Shown: in pieces, positions 41,798 through 51,039 of the stretch
How the letters are laid out: each line of letters begins with the position of its first letter
Numbering within the stretch: the first letter of the stretch is position 1
DNA from: Ornithinimicrobium faecis
GTDB taxonomy: Bacteria; Actinomycetota; Actinomycetes; Actinomycetales; Dermatophilaceae
DNA length: 64,000 nt
Direction of reading: 5' to 3'
NCBI RefSeq assembly: GCF_023923225.1
Contig: NZ_CP099489.1
Coordinates: forward strand, 186,001 to 250,000
The notes under the pieces: generated by a model
The model's input: only the letters and a program-made list of their open reading frames with translations
Told to the model about the DNA's origin: nothing
The model's database searches: none
Made by a program: the position numbers and the translations under genes

Positions 41798-42495
41798 CCG
41801 ACCCGGAGACGCAGCACAATGGGGCGGTGACCGCGCCAGCCGACCGACCCATCAAGGTGATGCTCGTGGACGACCAGCCGCTGCTGGTCTCGGGTTTCGC
41901 GATGATCCTGTCCACCGAGGACGACATCGAGGTGGTCGGCCAGGCCAAGAACGGCCGAGAGGCGGTCGACGCCGTGCCCCAGCTGCGCCCCGACGTGGTG
42001 CTGATGGACGTGCAGATGCCCGTGCTCGACGGCATCGAGGCGACCCGGCTGATCGCGGACAGCACCCAGGTCATCATCCTGACGACCTTCGACCGCGACG
42101 ACTATCTGTTTGACGCACTCTCCGCCGGGGCCAGTGGTTTCCTGCTCAAGAACGCCGACGCCGACGACCTGGTCGACGCGGTGCGGGCCGTCGCGCACGG
42201 CCACGCGCTGCTGGCGCCGGAGGTCACCAGCCGGGTGATCGCCCGGATGACCGAGGGCGGTGGTGGCGGCGTGGCCCGTCACGCGGAGGCCCTGGACCGC
42301 CTGACAGCCCGCGAGAAGGAGGTCCTCGAGCAGGTCGCGCGGGGGCTGTCCAACGCCGAGATCGCCCAGGAGATGTTCGTCGGCGAGGCCACCGTCAAGA
42401 CCCACGTGTCCAACGTGCTGTCCAAACTGCACCTGCGGGACCGCGTGCAAGCGGTCGTCTTCGCCTATGAGGCTGGCCTGGTCACACCGCAGTGA
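41794..42495 (+). CDS. NarL/LuxR-type response regulator
   Basis: 233 residues. Receiver domain with acidic VDDQ (near residue 26), phosphoacceptor Asp72 (VLMDVQMP), Thr in LTTFD and Lys in FLLKNA. The LuxR helix-turn-helix follows: LTAREKEVLEQVARGLSNAEIAQEMFVGEATVKTHVSNVL. GTG 41794 overlaps the kinase stop; a GTG at 41827 is an alternative giving a shorter N-terminus. Partner of the kinase above; targets unknown, though the NatAB-type exporter 0.7 kb downstream is a common target type for such pairs. Confidence 0.93.
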   Translation: MTDPETQHNGAVTAPADRPIKVMLVDDQPLLVSGFAMILSTEDDIEVVGQAKNGREAVDAVPQLRPDVVLMDVQMPVLDGIEATRLIADSTQVIILTTFDRDDYLFDALSAGASGFLLKNADADDLVDAVRAVAHGHALLAPEVTSRVIARMTEGGGGGVARHAEALDRLTAREKEVLEQVARGLSNAEIAQEMFVGEATVKTHVSNVLSKLHLRDRVQAVVFAYEAGLVTPQ

Positions 42496-42546
42496 CCCCT
42501 GGCCTCGGCGGTCGTGCCCCGCCGGTCCAGACTCGCCTGTGCTGGC

Positions 42547-42948
42547 TCAGCCGTCCTGGGCCAACTCGAACTGGCGCCCGGTGAGCGTGCTCACCTCGAT
42601 CACCACGAAGGTGAACCGGTCCTGGCTGATCCACGGCCGCAGCGGCAGCGCCTCCGCCTGACGTGCCTCATCGCCGTCGAGCACCCGGGCCTCGCCGCGC
42701 GCGAGGACCGACCAGGGGCGGTGCGAGTCCCCGCCGTCAATCTCGAAGGCGACGTCGGAGTCCATCACCACGCCCAGCAGCTTGCTGCCCGGTTTGGTGC
42801 GAAACACCAGCCGCTCGCCGTCGACCACATAGTTCACCGGCACGATGTGAATCTCGTCGACGAGGTGATAGCCCAGCCGGCCGACCTCTCCGGCGCGCAG
42901 CCGCTCCCAGCACTCCTGCTCGTTCATCCACGTGTTGTTGTCGCTCAT
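42547..42948 (-). CDS. Pyridoxamine 5'-phosphate oxidase-fold (FMN/F420-binding-like) protein
   Basis: 133 residues. Split-barrel flavin-binding features: CWERLRAGEVGRLGYHLVDEIHIVPVNYVVDGERLVFRTKPGSKL segments of the PPOX class (about residues 13-57) and SVLARGEARVL. Members of this small class bind FMN, F420 or heme; actual activity is unknown. A single gene convergent with the response regulator. The 250 bp upstream (42950-43201) hold only intergenic sequence with one CGGCATAC octamer. Confidence 0.85.
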   Translation of the reverse strand: MSDNNTWMNEQECWERLRAGEVGRLGYHLVDEIHIVPVNYVVDGERLVFRTKPGSKLLGVVMDSDVAFEIDGGDSHRPWSVLARGEARVLDGDEARQAEALPLRPWISQDRFTFVVIEVSTLTGRQFELAQDG

Positions 42949-43201
42949 CCCGACTCCTCTCCTCTACTACCAATTGTCGTAGAAAGCGGCTGGGATAGCC
43001 AGGGTTCGTGGGGGATCTCACCCCTGCCACTGGACCCCGACGCCCCGGATGGGGACGGCCGCCCCCGGCACACGGCATACCTCCTCCTCACGGGGGAGAG
43101 CGAAGATCCCCCCAGCCGCCGATGTGCGAGGGGCCGCCGTTTGGCAGATTGAGGGATATCAACGACCGGGCCGTTCGTGGCCCGAGGCAAGGGGAGTGCG
43201 G

Positions 43202-44086
43202 ATGTTAGCGGTCCAGGGACTGACCCGGCAGTATGCCGAGGTGCGCGCGGTCGACGACGTCACCTTTGAGGTGCCGGCCGGCAAGATGATCGGTTTCGTC
43301 GGCGGCAACGGTGCCGGCAAGACCACCACGATGCGGATGATCATGGGGGTGCTCGCCCCCAACGCCGGTGAGGTCAGCTGGGATGGCCGCCCGGTCACCC
43401 GCGCCGACCGCACCCGCTTCGGCTACATGCCCGAGGAGCGTGGCCTCTATCCCAAGCAGGGCGTGCTGGACCAGCTGACCTATCTCGGGCGGCTGCACGG
43501 CATGGGACAGAGCGACGCCAACGGCCGCGCCAAGGAGCTGCTCGAGCGCTTCGGGCTCGGTGAGCGCCTGAAGGAGAAGGTCGAGAAGCTCTCGCTGGGC
43601 AACCAGCAGCGCGCCCAGATCATCGCGGCCGTCCTGGGGGACCCGCTGGCCCTGATCATGGACGAGCCGTTCTCCGGCCTGGACCCGGCCGCCGTCGACC
43701 AGATGGCCGACCTGCTGCGTGAGCACACCTCCGCTGGTGTGCCGGTGCTCTTCAGCAGCCACCAACTCGACCTGGTCGACCGCCTGTGCGACGGCATCGT
43801 CGTCCTCCACAAGGGCAAGGTCGTGGCCCAGGGCACCTCTGACGAGCTGCGCGGTAACGCGCCCCTGCGCTACATCCTGTCCCTGACCGGTGACGCGGGC
43901 TGGGTCCGCGGCGTCCCCGGTCTGCGGGTGCTCGACCTCGACGGCGCGACCGTCGAGCTGGAGCCCGAGTCCGAGGAGGTGGCCCAGCAGCTGTTGGCCG
44001 AGGCCGTCTCCCGCGGCGGGGTCCGAGAGTTCACCAAGGTCCGTCCGTCCCTGAGTGAGATCTACCGAGAGGTGGCAGCAGCATGA
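43202..44086 (+). CDS. ABC exporter ATP-binding protein (NatA-like)
   Basis: 294 residues. Walker A GGNGAGKTT (about residues 36-44), signature LSLGNQQR, Walker B ALIMDEPFSGLDP and switch His in FSSHQLDLV are intact. A C-terminal extension (WVRGVPGLRVLDLDGATVEL) and the final FTKVRPSLSEIYRE are typical of NatA-type sodium or drug exporters. Begins with ATG 43202 behind GGGGAGTG; the ATGA overlap links it to the permease. Confidence 0.92.
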   Translation: MLAVQGLTRQYAEVRAVDDVTFEVPAGKMIGFVGGNGAGKTTTMRMIMGVLAPNAGEVSWDGRPVTRADRTRFGYMPEERGLYPKQGVLDQLTYLGRLHGMGQSDANGRAKELLERFGLGERLKEKVEKLSLGNQQRAQIIAAVLGDPLALIMDEPFSGLDPAAVDQMADLLREHTSAGVPVLFSSHQLDLVDRLCDGIVVLHKGKVVAQGTSDELRGNAPLRYILSLTGDAGWVRGVPGLRVLDLDGATVELEPESEEVAQQLLAEAVSRGGVREFTKVRPSLSEIYREVAAA

Positions 44087-45321
44087 GCACCGACACCAGC
44101 ACCCGGTCGACGACCAAGACGACCACCAGCGCCGACGCGAGCGGTGACACGAAGTCGCCCTGGGTCCTCGTCGCGATGCGTGAGCTGCAGGTCAAGCTCA
44201 CCGACCGCAACTTCCTGATCGGCACCGGCGCCACCCTGCTGCTGATCGTCGGGATGTTTGCGCTGCAGAGCTTCCTGATGGGCGGGGGCGCCCCCTCGTT
44301 CAAGGTGGCTGTCACGGACGAGGCCGCCACGACCGTCGTCGCCCAGGCCGAGGAGTCGCTGCAGGCCACCGACGCCGAGGGCTCCCTGACCAGCGTCGAC
44401 GTCGCCGATGCGGCGGCTGCCGAGACCGCGCTGACCGAGGGTGACGCCGACGCCGCGCTGCTGCCCACGGACGACGGCTGGGAGTTCGTCACCGACGGTG
44501 AGGCCGACAGTGAGCTCCAGGGTCTGATCACCGATGCCGTGAGCAGCACCACCCTGGCGCAGAACGCCGAGGCGGCCGGCACGAGCCTGCCCGAGCTGAC
44601 GGCAGGCACCGAGGTGAGCACCCGTGACCTCTCCGGTGGTGACGACCAGTCGCGCTTCGTGTCCTGGATCGCCGGCTTCGCGATGGCGATGCTGTTCTAC
44701 ATGTCGGCCATCATGTTCGGCATGGCGATCGCCAACTCGGTCGTCGAGGAGAAGCAGTCCCGCATCATCGAGATCCTCGCTGCCGCCATCCCGGTGCGTG
44801 CCCTGCTGACCGGCAAGGTCATCGGCAACACCGTGCTGGCCTTCGGGCAGATGGCACTGATCGGCGCGGTCGCCCTGGTGGGGCTGACCTTCACCGAGTA
44901 CGACCAGTACCTGTCGATGCTGACCGAGGGCTTCCTGTGGTACATCCCGTTCTTCGTCCTCGGCTTCCTGGCCCTGGCCTGCATCTGGGCGGCAGCCGGT
45001 GCGATGGCTTCGCGCTCGGAGGACCTGCAGTCCACCACGATGCCGCTGACGATGGCCCTGGTGCTGGTCTTCATCGTGGGTCTGAGCCTGGACGGCACAG
45101 CCAAGGTGATCGGCTCGTTCGTGCCGGTGCTGTCCACGATCCTGATGCCGATGCGCCTGCTCGATGGCACCGCGCAGTGGTGGGAGGCCGTTCTCGCCCT
45201 GGGGCTGACGGCAGTCTTCTGCTTCATCACGATCACCCTCGGTGCCCGGCTCTATCGGCGGTCGCTGTTGCAGACCTCCGGTCGCGTCTCCCTCAAGGCC
45301 GCCTGGGCAGGCGGCGAGTGA
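44083..45321 (+). CDS. ABC exporter permease (NatB/ABC-2 type)
   Basis: 412 residues. Cytosolic Thr/Ser-rich N-terminus, first membrane helix at about residues 45-65, an outside Asp/Glu/Ala-rich domain of about 120 residues, then five helices including VVEEKQSRIIEILAAAIPVRALLTGKVIGNTVL, the ABC2_membrane_3 signature. Pairs with the NatA-like ATPase. Substrates could be Na+, peptides or lipophilic drugs. A strong hairpin terminator follows at 45384. Confidence 0.92.
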   Translation: MSTDTSTRSTTKTTTSADASGDTKSPWVLVAMRELQVKLTDRNFLIGTGATLLLIVGMFALQSFLMGGGAPSFKVAVTDEAATTVVAQAEESLQATDAEGSLTSVDVADAAAAETALTEGDADAALLPTDDGWEFVTDGEADSELQGLITDAVSSTTLAQNAEAAGTSLPELTAGTEVSTRDLSGGDDQSRFVSWIAGFAMAMLFYMSAIMFGMAIANSVVEEKQSRIIEILAAAIPVRALLTGKVIGNTVLAFGQMALIGAVALVGLTFTEYDQYLSMLTEGFLWYIPFFVLGFLALACIWAAAGAMASRSEDLQSTTMPLTMALVLVFIVGLSLDGTAKVIGSFVPVLSTILMPMRLLDGTAQWWEAVLALGLTAVFCFITITLGARLYRRSLLQTSGRVSLKAAWAGGE

Positions 45322-45383
45322 GGAGCTGACCCGGCGGGGAATCCGGGTCGGGGCGGACCCGGTGGGGATCGGGTCCAGCCGCT

Positions 45384-45426
45384 CAGCAGTGGGTCGGTCG
45401 CGCAGGGGGCGACCGGCCCACTGCTG
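45384..45426 (+). terminator. 18-bp hairpin after the NatAB-type operon
   Basis: CAGCAGTGGGTCGGTCGC pairs with GCGACCGGCCCACTGCTG (one G-T pair) across a 7-nt loop. It lies 60 bp after the permease stop and closes the exporter operon. Confidence 0.75.
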
Positions 45427-45596
45427 TGTGCCGCCAGGGTCGCTTGTGAGGTGACTGAGATCACCGCTGAGCAGGCGCTTTGTGGCTTCGGGGATTGTTG
45501 ACAATGAGATAGAATCGTGACTATTGGTTGATGAACCGGCGGGGTCCGCACGTCGTCACCATTTTCACCCCTACTTCCTGAACAGGACGCACAGCC

Positions 45597-45866
45597 ATGA
45601 CCGGCCCCTACGCCATCTCGCCCCGCACCTCTCCCACCGTCTGCCCGCGCTGCGGCCGCGGTGTTGAGCTCTCCTCCTCCGGCCTGCTGGCCCCGCACAA
45701 CGTGCGCCCCGTCGGCGGACGCTCCTGCGCCGGGTCCGGCCTGACGCCGGCCTTCGTGCCGCCGTGGCCGGGCACCGTCAAGATCAGCCGTCAGCGCCCG
45801 CTGCGCATCCGCACCCCGCGGTTCAGCAAGGCTGGTCGCAAGGCGGAGGACCTCACCGCAAACTGA
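45597..45866 (+). CDS. Small zinc-ribbon-like protein
   Basis: 89 residues. VCPRCGRGVELSSSGLLAPH (first CxxC plus His) and RSCAGSG (further Cys) suggest a single zinc knuckle of a type seen in many small actinobacterial and phage proteins. The C-terminus is basic (SRQRPLRIRTPRFSKAGRK). The leader has TTGACAATGAGATAGAATCG at about 45497, a possible promoter or metalloregulator site in an unusually AT-rich patch. The function is unknown. Confidence 0.6.
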   Translation: MTGPYAISPRTSPTVCPRCGRGVELSSSGLLAPHNVRPVGGRSCAGSGLTPAFVPPWPGTVKISRQRPLRIRTPRFSKAGRKAEDLTAN

Positions 45867-45943
45867 CCCGCTCAGCACGTTTCGTGGTGGCCTCCGGTTG
45901 GTTACGCTGATCATGCCGTCCTCCCTCACCGAGGAGATGTCGC

Positions 45944-46851
45944 ATGGCCGCAGTCGTGATGACCGGAGGCACCTCGGGTTTTGGGCTGCCCACCGCTGAG
46001 CACCTGCGTGATGCGGGGCAGCGTGCGCTGCTCGGGTCCAGAGGGCCCAGTGCCGATGGCGACGCTGAGGTGCTGGCGCTCGACCTCACGTCGTTGGACG
46101 CGGTCCGATCCTTTGCCGGGCAGGTCCGGGATCGCCTGGGGGAGCAACTCATTGACGCTCTCGTGCTCAACGCGGGGATCGTGCGTCCCGACGCGACCGC
46201 CCGCAGTGCCGACGGCCACGAGATGACGTTTGCGGTCAATCACCTGGCCCACTACCTGCTGCTGAGACTGCTCCTGGACCGGATGGCGCAGGGAGGCGTC
46301 GTGGTGCTGACACCAGCGGCACCCACGACCCGACCATCAACGGGGGCCTGGCGCCGCCGCGTCACGCCGACGCCGGGCTGCTGGCGGACCCGACCCGTGA
46401 TCCGGGGGCGCAGCCGAGGTCCGCCCGTGGTGGGCAGGAGGCCTACACCGCCTCCAAACTCTGCTCCGTGATGACCGTGCGCGCCCTGGCTGATCACCCC
46501 GACGTTGTTCGCCGACGCCTGCGCGTTCTCGCCTACTGCCCGGGTCAGGTGTTCGGCACCGGACTGGCAGCCGATCTCTCGCTCGCGCGCCGGATCGCGT
46601 GGAGGGCGATGGGCACTCCCGTGTCCGCACCGTTGCGCCGGTTCGTGCCGACTCTCAACACCCGGCGGGTCGCTGGGGTGACGCTGGGTCGTCTCGCCCT
46701 GGGGGAGGTGGTCCCACCCGAGGGCCGCACGTATGCCGCGCTGCGGCGAGGACAGCTGACCTGGCCGGACGCCTCGGAGCTGGCGCGCGACGACAGGGCA
46801 GTGACAACGCTGTGGCAGGACAGCGCAGCGCTGGTGGGACTCGACCCCTGA
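45944..46851 (+). pseudogene. Short-chain dehydrogenase/reductase, frameshifted
   Basis: The 5' frame has the SDR Rossmann motif TGGTSGFG (residues 7-14), NAGI and VNHLAHYLLL. Close to 46312, right after GGVVVLT, the frame shifts. The continuation in another frame reads TSGTHDPTINGG and contains the catalytic YTASK before MTVRALADHPDVVRRRL and a normal C-terminus ending 46851. One indel near 46312-46318 restores a full-length enzyme of the light-dependent protochlorophyllide-reductase-like/WW-oxidoreductase-like SDR group. A sequencing error cannot be excluded. Confidence 0.75.
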
Positions 46852-46910
46852 TCGAGAGCAGGTTGCGCACCGCTCACCTCTCAGGGCTCAGGTCGCACCG
46901 GCCCAGCCGT

Positions 46911-47159
46911 TCACATCTCGTCGACGATGGCCTTCGCCTCGGCCAGACCGAGCCCGGGCCGGAGCTCGCGCAGCCGTTTGATCGCGGCGATCTGTTGGCC
47001 GGACTGCTTCAGATTGAACACCTCGTCCAGTCGGGCGTCGCGCGGCACTGGCGGTGCGCCGATCAGTTGAGCCAGCTGCTCGACGCGCTGCTCGAGCTGG
47101 CTGACCTGCATCCTCAGACCAGCGATTTCCGAGGAGTGGTCTGGACCGAACAGCCCCAT
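46911..47159 (-). CDS. Small coiled-coil protein with ribosomal L7/L12 C-terminal-like domain
   Basis: 82 residues. A short coiled coil (SEIAGLRMQVSQLEQRVEQLAQLIG) is followed by LKQSGQQIAAIKRLRELRPGLGLAEAKAIVDEM, which mirrors the bL12 C-terminal motif of Ile-Ala-Ala-Ile-Lys, GLGLxEAK, Val-Asp. The real L12 N-terminal dimerisation domain is absent. Stand-alone proteins of this type are common in actinobacteria; function unknown. It lies one base after the HAD gene stop, on the same strand, so it is co-transcribed. Confidence 0.75.
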   Translation of the reverse strand: MGLFGPDHSSEIAGLRMQVSQLEQRVEQLAQLIGAPPVPRDARLDEVFNLKQSGQQIAAIKRLRELRPGLGLAEAKAIVDEM

Positions 47160-47160
47160 G

Positions 47161-48006
47161 TCAGTGCTCCTTGCTGGCGTCTGGCAGATCGGCGGCGATC
47201 TGCTCGAGCAGCACAGCCAACCCGTCGTCATCGACGGAGGCTGTCGTCTCGTCGGCGGCGGCGATGACCTCGTCCGGCGCCTGGCCCATCGCGACGCCAC
47301 GTGCCGCCCAGCCCAACATCTCCAGGTCGTTGCGCTGGTCGCCGACGGCGACGGTGCACCACGGCTCAATCCCGAGCTGGCGACGCACCTGCTCCAGCGC
47401 GCTGCCCTTGGACACGCCCTCGGGGGCCAGGTCCAGCCAGGCCGTGAAGCCGACCGCATAGTTCACGCCGTGCAGACCGATCCGGTCGACCAGCTCGGAG
47501 AAACTCTCAGCCGACCCATTGGGGTCGCGGAAGGTGACCCGGGTGGCCGGATGGGAGACCAGCTCCTCGTCGTCCACGACCCGCAGATCACCTTGGAGCT
47601 CCCCCTCTGGGAAGGGGGCGCTCAACTTGAAGCCGACCCCGACCTCCTCGACGGCGACCAGAGCATCTGGTCGTGCCCGGCGGAGCAGCTCCACAGCCGG
47701 CCGAGGATCGAAGGTGACGGCCTCGGCGATCTCATACCCCTCGGCATACTCCGGACTCAGGGCCAGGGTGATGGCACCGTTGGAGCAGACCGCGATCCCG
47801 CCCTCCCGGAGCAGACCTAGCTCGCGGATGATGGGGATCGTGGCCACGGCCGAGCGCCCGGTGGAGATGACGATGTGGGCTCCGGCGTCCCGCAGTGCGC
47901 CGATCGCCTCGGCGACGCGGGGGGAGAGGTGACCGTCGTGGTGCAGGATCGTGCCGTCGACGTCGAGTGCGATGAGGAGTTGGTCCGCAGCTACCTGTGG
48001 GCTCAC
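47161..48006 (-). CDS. HAD-family (Cof-type) phosphatase
   Basis: 281 residues. Motif I LDVDGTILH (DxDGT, about residues 14-18), motif II ISTGRSA, motif III Lys in VSKGSAL and motif IV VGDQRNDLEML are in order, with the C2-type cap between II and III as in Cof/IIB sugar phosphatases. GTG 48006 gives a start just before the first strand. It acts on a phosphosugar or other small phosphoester (inference). It is divergent from the TrmH methyltransferase. Confidence 0.88.
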   Translation of the reverse strand: MSPQVAADQLLIALDVDGTILHHDGHLSPRVAEAIGALRDAGAHIVISTGRSAVATIPIIRELGLLREGGIAVCSNGAITLALSPEYAEGYEIAEAVTFDPRPAVELLRRARPDALVAVEEVGVGFKLSAPFPEGELQGDLRVVDDEELVSHPATRVTFRDPNGSAESFSELVDRIGLHGVNYAVGFTAWLDLAPEGVSKGSALEQVRRQLGIEPWCTVAVGDQRNDLEMLGWAARGVAMGQAPDEVIAAADETTASVDDDGLAVLLEQIAADLPDASKEH

Positions 48007-48103
48007 GACGCCCACGCTACCTGGGGCGGGGACCCGCACCGCCTGCCGGGTTGTGCCGAGCCGAGTGGGCCCCAGGGCCGTGGGTCTGGGATGCTTGCCC
48101 GCG

Positions 48104-48961
48104 ATGGAAGATTTGCTGATCACCTCGCCAGCCAACCCGCGGCTGAAGGCCCTGGCTGGCCTGCGGCGGAGGAGAGTTCGCGAGGCCGAGGGCCGCACGC
48201 TGATCGAGGGCTTCGAGGAGCTCGACCTGGCGCTCGAGGCCGGCGTCGTGCCCCGCGTCGTCTTCTACTGCCCGGAGTTGATGCACGACGCGGCCGCACA
48301 GAGCCGGGTCGTGGACCAGGTGCGGGCGCGAGGCTCGGAGGTCGTGCGCCTGGCCCGGGCGGCTTTCCAGAAGGTGGCCTATCGCGAGGGGCCCGATGGA
48401 TTCCTCGCGGTGGTCGACACCGTCACCCGTGACTGCTCCGGTCTGGAGGTCCCCGACCGTGCCCTCGTCCTGTTCTGTGAGGCCGTGGAGAAGCCGGGCA
48501 ACCTCGGGGCGATGCTCCGCACGGCCGACGCCGCGGGCGTGGACGCGGTCCTGGCCGCAGACCCGGTCACCGACTGGGGCAACCCCAACCTGGTGCGTGC
48601 CAGCAAGGGCACGGTCTTCTCGGTCCCCGTGGTGAGCGACACGACCGAGGCAGCCCTGGAGTTCCTGGTCGAGCACGGCATCGCCCTGGTCGCTGCAACA
48701 CCGGACACCGACGTCGAATACACCGACATCGACTACACCGGTCCGGTCGCGGTGGCCGTCGGTGCGGAGAAGACCGGACTGACCGATCGGGTCCTGGAGG
48801 CAGCCACTCACCGCGTGCGGATCCCGATGGTGGGCCGGGCCAATTCGCTGAACGTCTCGACGTCGGCGGCGATCATCACCTACGAGGCCGTGCGCCAGCG
48901 CCGCCGCGCCGAGTCGCTCTCGAGTCCCGCACCCGCCGCAGACCTACGCGACATCACGTAG
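48104..48961 (+). CDS. TrmH/SpoU family RNA 2'-O-methyltransferase
   Basis: 285 residues. The N-terminal substrate-binding domain (SPANPRLKALAGLRRRRVREAEGRTLIEG...) precedes a SPOUT knot with motif 1 EKPGNLGAMLRTADAAG, motif 2 VGAEKTGL and motif 3 IPMVGRANSLNVSTSAAI. Such enzymes methylate ribose 2'-O in rRNA or tRNA. ATG 48104 lies behind a poor ribosome-binding site. The substrate is unassigned. Confidence 0.92.
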   Translation: MEDLLITSPANPRLKALAGLRRRRVREAEGRTLIEGFEELDLALEAGVVPRVVFYCPELMHDAAAQSRVVDQVRARGSEVVRLARAAFQKVAYREGPDGFLAVVDTVTRDCSGLEVPDRALVLFCEAVEKPGNLGAMLRTADAAGVDAVLAADPVTDWGNPNLVRASKGTVFSVPVVSDTTEAALEFLVEHGIALVAATPDTDVEYTDIDYTGPVAVAVGAEKTGLTDRVLEAATHRVRIPMVGRANSLNVSTSAAIITYEAVRQRRRAESLSSPAPAADLRDIT

Positions 48962-49046
48962 CCGGGAGCCGCTCGGCGGCTGATGTCTGAAGGGGCGAGG
49001 TCGAGGAACGTGGAGACCACCACAACCCACGACCCTCGGAGGAACC

Positions 49047-49310
49047 ATGACCACCCTGACCGACCTCACCACCAGCCTCGCCGCCACCTCGGACCGGTGG
49101 GACGGTCCGCCCTTCCCGTTCTTCCTGTTCCCGCTGATGTGGTTGCTGGCCTTCGTGCTCGTGGCGACGTTGATCTGGACGGGACGACACCGCCGAGACC
49201 GGAGCGCTGGGCGCCGCGCGGGTGAGCAGCGGCTGGCCGAGCGACTGGCGGACGGCTCGATCGACGTCCAGGAATATCGTGCCCGCCTCGAGGTCCTGCG
49301 CGAGCGGTAG
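49047..49310 (+). CDS. Small membrane protein with SHOCT-like tail
   Basis: 87 residues. One hydrophobic helix (PFFLFPLMWLLAFVLVATLIW, about residues 24-44) and a C-terminal RLAERLADGSIDVQEYRARLEVL that fits the SHOCT short oligomerisation motif. ATG 49047 is preceded by GGAGGAACC. Function unknown. Confidence 0.7.
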   Translation: MTTLTDLTTSLAATSDRWDGPPFPFFLFPLMWLLAFVLVATLIWTGRHRRDRSAGRRAGEQRLAERLADGSIDVQEYRARLEVLRER

Positions 49311-49409
49311 GCCCAGCCCAGCGCCGGCCCGCAACGACCGGCCTCGCCCCGGGCCCGCTCACCCGGACCTGGTTAACGCTTGACTCTTGCGGTGTGCCAC
49401 GATGACGCA

Positions 49410-50045
49410 ATGCGGATCGATCACGTGAGTTACGCGGCGAGTCCGGAGGGGCTGCAGGCAACGGCCCAGGACCTGGGCGACAAGTTGGGGATCACCCCTC
49501 GCGATGGGGGAGTGCACCCGCGGTTCGGCACGCGCAATGTCATCCTGCCCCTGGCCAGTGACCGTTATCTTGAGGTGGTCGAGGTGCTGGACCACCCCGC
49601 CTCGGACAAGGCCCCGTTCGGTCAGGCCGTCCGTGCCCGCTCCGAGCTCGGTGGCGGCTGGATGGCCTGGGTCATCGCGGTTGACGACCTCGGTGACGTC
49701 GAGGGCCGCCTGGGTCGTCGTGCCGTCGACGGCCAGCGTCACACCCCCGAGGGTGTCGAGTTGCACTGGCGTCAGATCGGCATCCGCGGCCTGATCGCAG
49801 ACCCGCAACTGCCGTTCTTTGTGCAGTGGTCGACCATGGACCACCACCCCTCACGCCTGGACGAGTCGGCGGTCGAGCTGACCGGGTTGCACATCTCCGG
49901 TGAGCCGGCCCGGATCCGTGACTGGCTCGGCATCGCCGAGCGCGGCGACTGGGAGCGCGAGGTGGACTTCACCTTCGAGCAGCACGACGTGGCAGCGCTG
50001 GAGTCGGTCACTTTCGAGAGTCCGACTGGCCCGATCACCATCTGA
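49410..50045 (+). CDS. VOC-superfamily glyoxalase-like protein
   Basis: 211 residues. MRIDHVSYAASPEGLQATAQDLGDKLGI begins the first beta-alpha-beta-beta-beta module, and WMAWVIAVDDLGDVEGRL and a later FFVQW continue the glyoxalase_3-type fold. Metal-binding His/Glu positions are plausible (His5, Glu66-68) but not certain. No partner suggests a substrate. ATG 49410. Confidence 0.8.
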   Translation: MRIDHVSYAASPEGLQATAQDLGDKLGITPRDGGVHPRFGTRNVILPLASDRYLEVVEVLDHPASDKAPFGQAVRARSELGGGWMAWVIAVDDLGDVEGRLGRRAVDGQRHTPEGVELHWRQIGIRGLIADPQLPFFVQWSTMDHHPSRLDESAVELTGLHISGEPARIRDWLGIAERGDWEREVDFTFEQHDVAALESVTFESPTGPITI

Positions 50046-50120
50046 CCTCGGACCGAGGTCGGCACCTACACCGGCGAGAACCTCTATGCCGTTCACTGGC
50101 GCGGTCGCCCGTGAGGGCGC

Positions 50121-51026
50121 TCAGCCCGCCAGCGGCAGGCTGACCTCAACCCGGGTCCCGACGCCCTCCTGTGAGCGGGCACCGACGCTGCCGCGGTGCA
50201 GGTCGACGATGGTGGCAACCAACGGCAGGCCCAGGCCCGACCCGGCCACATGGCCGACGTTGCCACCCCGGCTCAGCTCCTGCCACATCGCCTCCTGATC
50301 TGCGGCAGGCACCCCAATTCCGGTGTCTGACACCTCGATCGTGACGTTCACGCCGTCGCTGCGGGCGTGCACGTGCACGGGCCCGTCCGTTGAATACTTC
50401 AGCGCGTTGAGCACCACGTTGTAGAACGCGACAAACAGCAGCTCGCGGTCGCCGTCCACCGGCCCGACGGGCCAGGGGGCCTCGTGGACTGAGAGCTCGA
50501 CACTGCGGTCTGCATAGGCCGGCACCTCGGCCAGCGTCATCGTCACCTCGCGCAGCACCTCGACCAGGTCGACACGCTCGCGCTCGAGCTCGGCTGCGGA
50601 GAGGTCGTTCACCTTGCGCAGGTCGCTCACCAACCGGGTGAGCCGGTCCACCTGCGTGCGGACCCCGGCCAGGGTCCGATCGGTCGCCGGGTCGGCTGGA
50701 CCCTGCTGGAGGTTTGTCACCGCGAGCGACAGGGCAGCCAGCGGGTTCTTGAGCTCGTGATCCAACCGGGCCACGAACAGGCGGTGCTCGCTCTGGGCCT
50801 CCTCCAGCGCCCAGCGCCGGCCGCGCTCCTCGGCCCGGCGGAGTCGCCGCCGGACCGCCCGGGTGATCAGCACCGCAGCCACCAGCACCAGACCGAGCCA
50901 CAGCACGAGGACCGGGAGGCCGACGCGCACGACGATCCGCAGGTCGGGGACCCACAGCCACAGCACCAGGGCGGCGGCCACGATGACACCCATCAGCGGG
51001 GCCAGGAAAGCCCGGACCCAGTTCAT
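50121..51026 (-). CDS. Sensor histidine kinase (OmpR-linked)
   Basis: 301 residues. Two N-terminal membrane helices (about residues 5-60), no HAMP-length linker, then HisKA: ARLDHELKNPLAALSLAVTNLQQ with His90. The HATPase_c follows with FYNVVLNALKYS (N box), VSDTGIGV (G1) and GSGLGLPLV (G2). It is the second gene of a unit with the response regulator upstream, 13 nt apart. The stimulus is unknown. Confidence 0.92.
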   Translation of the reverse strand: MNWVRAFLAPLMGVIVAAALVLWLWVPDLRIVVRVGLPVLVLWLGLVLVAAVLITRAVRRRLRRAEERGRRWALEEAQSEHRLFVARLDHELKNPLAALSLAVTNLQQGPADPATDRTLAGVRTQVDRLTRLVSDLRKVNDLSAAELERERVDLVEVLREVTMTLAEVPAYADRSVELSVHEAPWPVGPVDGDRELLFVAFYNVVLNALKYSTDGPVHVHARSDGVNVTIEVSDTGIGVPAADQEAMWQELSRGGNVGHVAGSGLGLPLVATIVDLHRGSVGARSQEGVGTRVEVSLPLAG

Positions 51027-51039
51027 GCGCGGCCCCGGT

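Noticed and set aside
45484..45530. Zur- or Fur-type box upstream of the zinc-ribbon-like small protein
   Set aside because: The AT-rich TTGACAATGAGATAGAATCG segment is not a good palindrome and matches no metalloregulator consensus well; kept only as a comment on the gene.
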